Source: Verrucomicrobiia bacterium (GTDB taxonomy: Bacteria; Verrucomicrobiota; Verrucomicrobiia; CAIQCK01). From it: DNA of 8,772 nucleotides. Made by a program: the position numbers and the translations under genes. The notes beneath the pieces were generated by a model. It was not told the origin of the DNA. It saw only the letters and a list, made by a program, of their open reading frames with translations, and did not search any database. The stretch is taken from contig JAOACV010000063.1 in assembly GCA_026417675.1 (NCBI GenBank), positions 1 through 8,772 of the forward strand. Direction: 5' to 3'. This document shows, in pieces, positions 1-5,469 of this stretch (its first letter is position 1; each line of letters begins with the position of its first letter).

Positions 1-68
1 TGCGCTCGATGGCCGTCATCGAGGCTGCCATCAAAGGCGCCATCGGCAGGAAACCAGTGATGAACTGA
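1..68 (+). CDS. C-terminal end of an upstream gene, possibly a Gfo/Idh/MocA-family oxidoreductase
   Basis: Only the last 21 residues are present (first whole codon at 3, TGA at 66-68), ending MAVIEAAIKGAIGRKPVMN. The short helix followed by a G-(K/R)-P-V ending resembles the C-terminus of many NAD(P)-dependent Gfo/Idh/MocA oxidoreductases, in which a final 'MAVIEAA' helix is followed by a short tail. The other two frames give either an early stop or an unconvincing peptide. The next gene starts 7 bases after this stop, so the two are probably co-transcribed. The reading frame is fairly likely; the family is a weak call from very little sequence. Confidence 0.45.
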   Translation, partial: RSMAVIEAAIKGAIGRKPVMN

Positions 69-75
69 CTGTCCT

Positions 76-3000
76 ATGAAATTACACCCCGCACTACTGT
101 TGCTGGGCATCACGCTGACTGCCATTGCCCGAGACAAACAACCCGACTACACCTCGCGGGTGCCGAAGTTCACATTTGCTGGCACGCTGGAGGAGCAGGA
201 GGCGCAACTGAAGACCAACCCGCTCATGCTGCGGTTCGCCGAGTCGCGCCGCAAACTCGCCAGCGATCCGCACCGGCCGCTTTACCACTTCGTCAGCCCG
301 GAGGGCGGGATGAATGATCCTAACGGGCTGTGTTTCTGGCAGGGGCGCTGGCACCTGTTCTACCAAGGCTATCCGCCGGAGGATCCGCGCCAGCATTGGG
401 GCCACGCGGTCAGCGACGATCTTGTCCACTGGCGCGACCTGCCCTACGCGATTTATCCGAATCCGGAGGAAAAGTGCTACTCCGGCGCGACGCTGGTCGA
501 GAAGGACCGTGTCATCGCGATGTATCACGGCACCAAGGCCGGCAACATGGTCGCCATCGCGCGCGACCCGCTGCTGCTGAACTGGGAGAAGGTCGCGGGC
601 CGTGCGGTCATCCCCATCGCCAGCCCCGACGGCTCGCCGCTGCCGTATCGGGTCTTCGATCCGTGCATCTGGAAAAAGGATGGTTTCTATTATTCGCTTT
701 CCGGCGGCACGCAACCAGGGCCGGGAGGCAAGAACGTGGCGGCGGATTTCCTGTTCCGCTCGAAGGACTTGGTGAAGTGGGACTATCTGCATCCGTTCGT
801 GGAGGGCGACCGGTTCACGCTGGTTGGCGATGACGGGGCGTGCCCGTATTTCTGGCCCATCGGCAACCGGCACATGCTGCTGTTCTTCAGCCACATGAGC
901 GGCGGTCAGTATCTGCTCGGCGACTGCGACAAGCAGCGCGACAAGCTGGTGGTCACCGCGCACGGCAAGTTCAACCACGGCGCGGTGTCGCCCGCCGGCG
1001 TCCACGCGCCGTCGGCCACGCCGGACGGCAAGGGCGGCCTCATCGTCATCTTCAACATGAACCCGGCAAAGAAGACGCCGGGCTGGAACCAGATCATGAC
1101 GCTCGCGCGCCGGCTGGCGCTCGTGGAAAAGGAAGAACTGGACATCGAACCGGCGGGTAACATCGAATCGTTGCGGGGCGGGCACCAGCGCGTAGAGATG
1201 CTGAAACTGCCGCCAAACAAGGAGGTCGTGCTTCAGAACATCCGCGGCAGCGCAATGGAGATCGCCGCGGAGATTGACGTGAAAGGCGCGCCAATGGTCG
1301 AGCTTAACGTCCTGCGCTCTCCGGACCGGCAGGAGTTCACGCGCATCGCGCTGTTCAAGGAGCGCGGTTACCGGACGCGCTGGGAGTCGCCTGCGCGGCA
1401 GTTGAGCGTTGTCAGCCTGGACACGTCGTGTTCGTCGTCGCTGGAGGACGCGCGCTCGCGGCCGCCGGAGAACGCGCAGGTTTTCATCGGCGAGAAGGAG
1501 CCGTTCAAGCTCCGCGTCTTCGTGGACCGCAGCGTGGTGGAGGTCTTTGTCAACGGCCGGCAATGTCTGGCCGCGCGCGTCTATCCCGGCCGCGCCGACA
1601 GCCTCGGCGTCTCGCTGCGCGCGCAGGGCCGCGAGGCGTTGTTGAAGTCGCTAGACGCATGGCAGATGAAGAGCATTTATCCATGCGCGCCACCGACGGC
1701 GGAAACCAGCGGGGACATCGTCCTCGGGGACTTTGAAGGCAACGACTACGGCGAGTGGGTTGCGGCAGGCCCGGCGTTCGGCGCGGGGCCGGCGCGGGGG
1801 ACCTTGCCGCGGCAGATGCGCGGGGAAGGTTTTCAAGGCAAGGGATTGGTCAACAGCTTCCATGGCAGCGACAAGCCGACCGGCACGCTGACGTCGCCGG
1901 AGTTCAAGATCGAGCGACGCTACATCAGCTTCCTCATCGGCGGGGGCGGTTGGGAGGGCAAGACGTGCATGAACCTGCTCGTGGACGGCAAGGTCGTCCG
2001 CACCGCGACCGGCCCGAACGTGAAACCCGGCGGCAGCGAGGCGCTCGCGCCGGCGTCATGGGATATGGGCGAGTTCCTCGGCAAGACGGCGCGCATCCAA
2101 ATTGTGGACGACGCCACCGGCGGCTGGGGCCACATCAACGTGGACCACATCGTCCTGACCGACCGCAAACCGCCGGCGCTGCTGAGCGACCAGAAGCGCG
2201 TGTTCAAGATCGAAAAGCGTTACCTCAACATTCCGATCAAGAACGGCGCGCCGAAGCGGAAGGTCAGCGTGCTGGCGGACGGCAAGCCCGAAGTGACGCT
2301 CGACATCGAACTGGCCGACGCCGATCCGGACTGGTGGGCGTTCATGGACACGAGCGCGTGGCGCGGCCAAGCCATCGCGCTGATGGTGGACAAACTGCCG
2401 GAGGATTCCACCGCGCTGAAACGGATCGAGCCGTCGGACGAGATCAAGGGCGCGGAGAACCTCTATCGCGAGCCGTTGCGGCCGCAGTTCCATTTCTCCT
2501 CCAAGCGCGGCTGGAACAACGATCCGAACGGGCTGGTTTTCTATCGCGGCGAGTATCATTTGTTCTACCAGCACAATCCCTACGGAACAAAGTGGGGCAA
2601 CATGCACTGGGGCCACGCCGTCAGTCGCGAGCTCGTCCACTGGCAAGAACTCGGCGACGCGCTCGCGCCCGACGCGATGGGGCCGATGTTCAGCGGCAGC
2701 GCGGTCGTGGACTGGAGGAACACGAGCGGCCTCGGCAAGAACGGCCAGCCGCCGCAGATTCTCATCTACACAGCCGCAGGCAAGCCGACCGTGCAGTGCC
2801 TCGCCTCCAGCACCGACGGGCGCAACTTCACCAAGTTCAGCGGCAACCCGGTCGTAAAGGAGATCACGCCGGGCAACCGCGACCCGAAAGTGTTCTGGCA
2901 CGAGCCGGCGCAAAAGTGGGTGATGGCGCTCTATGTCGGTCTGCCGGAGAAGAAGCACGCGATCCACTTCCTCGGCTCGCCGAACCTGAAAGACTGGGCC

Positions 3001-3780
3001 GTGCTGAGCCAGACGGGGGGCTTCTACGAGTGCCCCGACTTCTTCGAGTTGGCCGTGGACGGTGACGCCGGCAAGAAGAAGTGGGTGCTCACCGCCGCCA
3101 GCAGCGACTACATGGTCGGCAGCTTTGATGGCGCGAAGTTCACGCCGGAGACGGAGAAGCTGAAAGGCCATCGCGGGCGCGGCTTCTATGCAGCACAGAC
3201 ATTTTCCGATGAGCCGAAGCACCGTCGCATCCAGATCGGCTGGCTGCAAGCGCCGTCGCCGGGGATGCCATTCAATCAGTGTATGTCGCTGCCGTTGGAG
3301 TTGAAACTCATCAGCGCCACTGAAGGCCCGCGCCTGACGTGGACGCCGGTGAAGGAACTGGAGAAACTGCGCGCGAAGTCTCACCGCATTGGGGCGCGGA
3401 CATTGAAGGAAGGCGACTCCAACCCGTTCGCCGCCATCAACAGCGAACTGCTGGAAATTCGCGCCGAGTTCGAGCCGGCTGCCGACAGCATGGTGACATT
3501 CAACATCCGCGGCGTGGAGATCGCCTACGACGCGGCGAAACAGGAGATCGTCGTCAATAACCACCGCGCCTCCGCCCCGCTGCGCGACGGCCGGCAACGC
3601 CTCACCATCTACGCCGACCGCACGGCGTTTGAGGTCTTCGCCAGCGACGGCCTGACCTATGTGCCGATGCCAGTGATCCCGAAGGCGGAAGACACGTCGC
3701 TTGCGCTCACCGTCAAGGGCGACGCGGCCAGGTTCGCGTCGCTGGAAGCGCACGAGTTGCGCTCGGCATGGGAGAAGTGA
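76..3780 (+). CDS. Exported tandem glycoside hydrolase family 32 protein (levanase/fructanase-like)
   Basis: This predicted secreted beta-fructosidase should hydrolyse fructans or sucrose outside the cytoplasm. Residues 1-18 look like a signal peptide: Lys2, a hydrophobic run at 5-17, and a possible cut after Ala18. Unit 1 is a GH32 propeller (about 68-350) with NDPNG at 80-84 (nucleophile Asp81), FDP at 194-196 in place of RDP, and GACP at 254-257 where YECP is expected; its beta-sandwich (about 375-535) contains FVDRSVVEVF. Residues 548-698 form a jelly-roll-like accessory module (DFEG start, GGWGHINVDHI near the end). Residues 708-790 resemble DUF4980, known at the N-terminus of GH32 levanases. 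Unit 2 (about 803-1230) has NDPNG at 815-819 (Asp816), RDP at 935-937 and ECP at 985-987 (Glu985), so a full triad, then a beta-sandwich with DRTAFEVF. The protein is about twice the length of a usual GH32. The ATG at 76 has no clear ribosome binding site and may rely on coupling to the upstream gene. Family is certain; the exact substrate is not. Confidence 0.95.
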   Translation: MKLHPALLLLGITLTAIARDKQPDYTSRVPKFTFAGTLEEQEAQLKTNPLMLRFAESRRKLASDPHRPLYHFVSPEGGMNDPNGLCFWQGRWHLFYQGYPPEDPRQHWGHAVSDDLVHWRDLPYAIYPNPEEKCYSGATLVEKDRVIAMYHGTKAGNMVAIARDPLLLNWEKVAGRAVIPIASPDGSPLPYRVFDPCIWKKDGFYYSLSGGTQPGPGGKNVAADFLFRSKDLVKWDYLHPFVEGDRFTLVGDDGACPYFWPIGNRHMLLFFSHMSGGQYLLGDCDKQRDKLVVTAHGKFNHGAVSPAGVHAPSATPDGKGGLIVIFNMNPAKKTPGWNQIMTLARRLALVEKEELDIEPAGNIESLRGGHQRVEMLKLPPNKEVVLQNIRGSAMEIAAEIDVKGAPMVELNVLRSPDRQEFTRIALFKERGYRTRWESPARQLSVVSLDTSCSSSLEDARSRPPENAQVFIGEKEPFKLRVFVDRSVVEVFVNGRQCLAARVYPGRADSLGVSLRAQGREALLKSLDAWQMKSIYPCAPPTAETSGDIVLGDFEGNDYGEWVAAGPAFGAGPARGTLPRQMRGEGFQGKGLVNSFHGSDKPTGTLTSPEFKIERRYISFLIGGGGWEGKTCMNLLVDGKVVRTATGPNVKPGGSEALAPASWDMGEFLGKTARIQIVDDATGGWGHINVDHIVLTDRKPPALLSDQKRVFKIEKRYLNIPIKNGAPKRKVSVLADGKPEVTLDIELADADPDWWAFMDTSAWRGQAIALMVDKLPEDSTALKRIEPSDEIKGAENLYREPLRPQFHFSSKRGWNNDPNGLVFYRGEYHLFYQHNPYGTKWGNMHWGHAVSRELVHWQELGDALAPDAMGPMFSGSAVVDWRNTSGLGKNGQPPQILIYTAAGKPTVQCLASSTDGRNFTKFSGNPVVKEITPGNRDPKVFWHEPAQKWVMALYVGLPEKKHAIHFLGSPNLKDWAVLSQTGGFYECPDFFELAVDGDAGKKKWVLTAASSDYMVGSFDGAKFTPETEKLKGHRGRGFYAAQTFSDEPKHRRIQIGWLQAPSPGMPFNQCMSLPLELKLISATEGPRLTWTPVKELEKLRAKSHRIGARTLKEGDSNPFAAINSELLEIRAEFEPAADSMVTFNIRGVEIAYDAAKQEIVVNNHRASAPLRDGRQRLTIYADRTAFEVFASDGLTYVPMPVIPKAEDTSLALTVKGDAARFASLEAHELRSAWEK

Positions 3781-4451
3781 TAGTTGACTGGAACACACCT
3801 GTGAAACAAAAACCTGCGGCTATTCTATTCGATCTCGACGGCACGCTGCTCGACACGCTGGCCGACCTGGCCAACGCCACCAACTGGATGCTGGAACAAC
3901 TCGGTTGCCCTCCGCATCCGATGGCGGCCTATCGCCACATGGTCGGCGACGGCGCGCGGAACCTCTGCATCCGGGCGTTGCCGCCGAACAGACAGCATTT
4001 GCTTGAGGACGCCATCCGAATCTTCCGGGAACGCTACAACGAGCACTGCTTCGACCTGACCACGCCGTATCCCGGCGTGGCCGAGATGACGGCCAAGCTC
4101 CATGCCGCGGGCTACAAGCTCGCCGTGCTCTCCAACAAGCCCGACGACTTCACGAAAAAGACCATCGCTCACTACTTCAAGCCGTCCCCATTCGATCGCG
4201 TGCGCGGCCAACTGGCCGGCGGCCCGCTGAAACCCGATCCCGCCGGCGCGCTGAACATCGCCGCCGAGCTGGCCATCCCCCCGGCGCAATGGCTTTATCT
4301 GGGCGACACCAACACCGATATGCGCACCGCGCGCGCCGCCGGCATGTTCCCCGTCGGCGTGCTCTGGGGTTTCCGCGACCGCGACGAGTTGCTCGCCAGC
4401 GGCGCGCAGGAACTGATCGCCCGACCCGATGAGGTGTGGCGATTGCTGTAG
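3768..4451 (+). CDS. HAD-superfamily phosphatase, phosphoglycolate phosphatase-like
   Basis: This is a cytoplasmic HAD hydrolase that removes phosphate from a small phosphorylated metabolite through an aspartyl-phosphate intermediate. All four motifs are visible: FDLDGT at 21-26 (Asp22 nucleophile, Asp24 acid/base), LSNK at 121-124 (Ser122), LKPDP with Lys155, and GDTNTD at 179-184 for Mg2+ binding. The helical cap lies between motifs I and II (about 30-100), as in Gph/PGP-like enzymes, and the 227-residue length is normal. The ATG at 3768 overlaps the GH32 gene by 13 bases. A GTG at 3801 with GGA at 3790-3792 is an alternative start that removes 11 non-conserved residues, so the true start is uncertain. 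Overlap with the fructanase gene suggests co-transcription. Substrate cannot be read from sequence: 2-phosphoglycolate or a sugar phosphate are both possible. Confidence 0.9.
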   Translation: MGEVIVDWNTPVKQKPAAILFDLDGTLLDTLADLANATNWMLEQLGCPPHPMAAYRHMVGDGARNLCIRALPPNRQHLLEDAIRIFRERYNEHCFDLTTPYPGVAEMTAKLHAAGYKLAVLSNKPDDFTKKTIAHYFKPSPFDRVRGQLAGGPLKPDPAGALNIAAELAIPPAQWLYLGDTNTDMRTARAAGMFPVGVLWGFRDRDELLASGAQELIARPDEVWRLL

Positions 4452-4518
4452 CGCGGGCATCCCGCCAGCCCTGTCGTGAAATTGGCGAAAGCCGCCGCGC
4501 AGGCGGGGGCGCCCGCGC
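4451..4518. repeat. GC-rich imperfect inverted repeat directly after the phosphatase stop codon
   Basis: The left arm at 4451-4466 (GCGCGGGCATCCCGCC) pairs with the right arm at 4502-4518 (GGCGGGGGCGCCCGCGC): eight perfect outer pairs, a two-base interruption with one bulged base, then six perfect inner pairs. The 35-base loop holds a small GGC-GAAA-GCC hairpin. The left arm begins on the last base of the stop codon. It could act as a transcription barrier or terminator for the fructanase-phosphatase unit, but no T-run follows, so rho-independent termination is not supported. The style resembles dispersed intergenic palindromes of Verrucomicrobia and Planctomycetes; only one copy is in this window, so dispersal is inferred. 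Confidence 0.6.
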
Positions 4519-4577
4519 GATATGCCTTTCGCCTCAAGGTTCTTCCCGCTCTGCGTGCGTCGGCACCATGGAAGTCC

Positions 4578-4586
4578 TGATATGAT
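4578..4586 (+). promoter_or_regulatory. Candidate extended -10 promoter upstream of ilvN
   Basis: TGATATGAT matches an extended -10 element (TG, one base, then TATGAT, five of six against TATAAT). There is no convincing -35 at the usual distance, which is tolerable for extended -10 promoters. Transcription would start near 4593 and give ilvN a leader of about 155 bases containing the inverted repeat at 4630-4699 and the hairpin at 4734-4752. It lies in an AT-richer stretch of an otherwise GC-rich gap. Confidence 0.35.
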
Positions 4587-4629
4587 CTGACGTGCTTTTT
4601 GATGGAACATGGCCCTCGAAACACCAAGT

Positions 4630-4699
4630 GGACCGCATTCTCCAAACGCGACGCCTCCGTGTCGCATGGGAATCGCGTTCGGAGAACGCGCGCCGGTCC
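4630..4699. repeat. Long imperfect inverted repeat in the ilvN leader
   Basis: The core arms are 18 bases each, 4634-4651 (CGCATTCTCCAAACGCGA) and 4673-4690 (TCGCGTTCGGAGAACGCG), complementary at 16 of 18 positions. Outside them GGACC at 4630-4634 can pair with GGTCC at 4695-4699 across a short bulge. A competing inner hairpin GCGAC (4648-4652) / GTCGC (4661-4665) uses part of the left arm and the loop. The element is about 50 bases before the ilvN start. It may be a small palindromic mobile repeat or a regulatory RNA structure; the sequence alone does not decide. Confidence 0.65.
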
Positions 4700-4710
4700 T
4701 CATTAGTCAG

Positions 4711-4739
4711 TTGCGCGGCGGGCGAGTTTGGCCTATAAG
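4711..4739 (+). promoter_or_regulatory. Candidate sigma-70-like promoter abutting ilvN
   Basis: TTGCGC (4711-4716) and TATAAG (4734-4739) are separated by 17 bases, the optimal spacing. The -10 match is good (five of six) and the -35 moderate. The expected start point, near 4745, would leave only about five bases before the ilvN ATG, so this promoter would make an almost leaderless mRNA and the -10 would double as the ribosome binding region. It may therefore be a chance match competing with the extended -10 promoter near 4580. Confidence 0.3.
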
Positions 4740-4752
4740 GTGCGGCCTTATG
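4734..4752 (+). promoter_or_regulatory. Hairpin covering the ilvN ribosome binding site and start codon
   Basis: ATAAGG (4735-4740) and CCTTAT (4746-4751) are perfectly complementary around the five-base loop TGCGG, with a further U-G pair possible between 4734 and 4752. The left arm contains the only Shine-Dalgarno-like sequence for ilvN (AAGG, 4737-4740) and the right arm runs into the ATG (4750-4752). In an mRNA begun upstream this would hide both translation signals. As DNA the same palindrome overlaps the TATAAG box and could be an operator. Both roles are inferred. Confidence 0.45.
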
Positions 4753-5223
4753 CGACATACAATCTCGGCACTGGTGGAGAACAAGTTCGGCGTGCTGGCA
4801 CGCGTAGCCGGCCTGTTTTCGGGCCGCGGCTACAACATTGATACGCTCAACGTCGCGCCCACGCACGACGCGAACTTCTCCCGCATGACCATCGTCACCC
4901 GCGGCGACGACGCGACGCTGGAGCAGATCATCAAGCAGCTCAACAAGCTCGTGAACGTCGTGGACGTGCAGGACTTTCGCGAAGGCGAGTATGTCAGCCG
5001 CGAGCTGGCGTTGGTGAAAGTCAAGGCCGACGCGAAGGCACGCAGCGAAATCATGCAAATCTGCGACATCTTTCGCGCGAAAATCGTGGACGTGCAGCGG
5101 TCGGAATTGATCGTAGAGATCACAGGCGACGAGAGCAAGATCGAGAAGTTCTTCCACTTGCTGGAGCCGTTTGGCGTGGTGGAAATCACGCGCACGGGCC
5201 GCGTGGCGATGCTGCGGAAGTGA
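4750..5223 (+). CDS. ilvN: Acetolactate synthase small (regulatory) subunit
   Basis: This is the regulatory subunit of acetohydroxyacid synthase, which raises activity of the catalytic subunit IlvB and gives valine feedback inhibition in branched-chain amino acid synthesis. The 157-residue protein has an N-terminal ACT domain (about 3-78; SALVENKFGVLARVAGLF, then GRGYNIDTLNVAPT) and a C-terminal ACT-like domain (about 84-157). Asn11, Gly14 and Asn29 line up with the valine-site residues known in Escherichia coli IlvH, so feedback sensitivity is expected. The ATG at 4750 is chosen because homology begins exactly there and AAGG lies at 4737-4740; an in-frame ATG at 4609 would add 47 unrelated residues translated from the inverted repeat. 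ilvC follows after 246 bases with its own promoter. No ilvB is present nearby. Also called ilvH in enterobacteria. Confidence 0.95.
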   Translation: MRHTISALVENKFGVLARVAGLFSGRGYNIDTLNVAPTHDANFSRMTIVTRGDDATLEQIIKQLNKLVNVVDVQDFREGEYVSRELALVKVKADAKARSEIMQICDIFRAKIVDVQRSELIVEITGDESKIEKFFHLLEPFGVVEITRTGRVAMLRK

Positions 5224-5265
5224 AGGCGCCGAGGAAGGTGGCAACGCGGCGGTCAGCTTCGCCAA

Positions 5266-5293
5266 GGAACGGCGGCTTTTAACCACCGCTTCC
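5266..5293 (+). terminator. Weak hairpin after ilvN, possible terminator
   Basis: GGAACGGCGG (5266-5275) can pair with CCACCGCTTCC (5283-5293) with one bulge and one C-A mismatch around the loop CTTTTAA. It begins about 40 bases after the ilvN stop. No T-run follows the stem, so this is a tentative terminator or mRNA-stabilising hairpin. Confidence 0.25.
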
Positions 5294-5398
5294 GTGATGG
5301 CTCAATGCCCCCTGCAGCGGTTGCAAACCGTAGTTCTTTGGGCTGGCGACGGTCCGTTGGCCGACACTTTGGATTGCACTGGTGACCGCGGTGGCGGC

Positions 5399-5426
5399 TT
5401 GACTCGGCGGGTATGCGAAGTAGAAT
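5399..5426 (+). promoter_or_regulatory. Sigma-70-like promoter of ilvC
   Basis: TTGACT (5399-5404) and TAGAAT (5421-5426) are separated by 16 bases; each hexamer matches the consensus at five of six positions. The predicted start point near 5433 leaves a short leader of roughly 35 bases before the ilvC ATG, with no room for a classical attenuator. This indicates that ilvC can be expressed independently of ilvN. It is the best promoter match in the window. Confidence 0.6.
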
Positions 5427-5458
5427 CCGCCCCCTCTTTAACAGACACAACCATCAAC

Positions 5459-5463
5459 AAGGA
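5459..5463 (+). promoter_or_regulatory. Ribosome binding site fixing the ilvC start
   Basis: AAGGA ends six bases before the ATG at 5470. It selects that start over an in-frame ATG at 5413, which would add 19 unrelated residues and lies within the promoter, upstream of the -10 box. Confidence 0.7.
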
Positions 5464-5469
5464 ACAAAC

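Noticed and set aside
94..1563. A 489-codon open frame on the minus strand inside the GH32 gene
   Set aside because: Its product is Arg/Ala/Val-rich with no recognisable domain, and the plus strand encodes well-conserved GH32 motifs. Long antisense frames are expected in GC-rich genes.
1755..3065. A 436-codon plus-strand frame in another phase within the GH32 gene
   Set aside because: Arg/Gly/Ala-rich shadow of the real frame with no domain; GH32 motifs are in the other phase throughout, so there is no frameshift.
2056..3798. A 580-codon open frame on the minus strand
   Set aside because: Low-complexity composition (Arg, His, Val, Ala), no motif, and it lies antisense to the intact second GH32 unit.
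4602..4706. A 34-codon ORF in the ilvN leader considered as an attenuation leader peptide
   Set aside because: It contains no run of Leu, Ile or Val codons and lies across the inverted repeat; no terminator with a U-run follows before ilvN.
4609..4749. A longer ilvN start at ATG 4609 adding 47 residues
   Set aside because: The extra residues come from the inverted repeat, have no similarity to IlvN/IlvH, and the conserved protein begins exactly at the ATG at 4750.
5318..5330. Small palindrome CGGTT-GCA-AACCG between ilvN and ilvC
   Set aside because: Five-base arms with a three-base loop are easily produced by chance, and it is too far from the promoter to be assigned as an operator.
5413..5469. 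A longer ilvC start at ATG 5413
   Set aside because: It lies inside the promoter, upstream of the -10 box, and the strong AAGGA site and the homology both point to the ATG at 5470.
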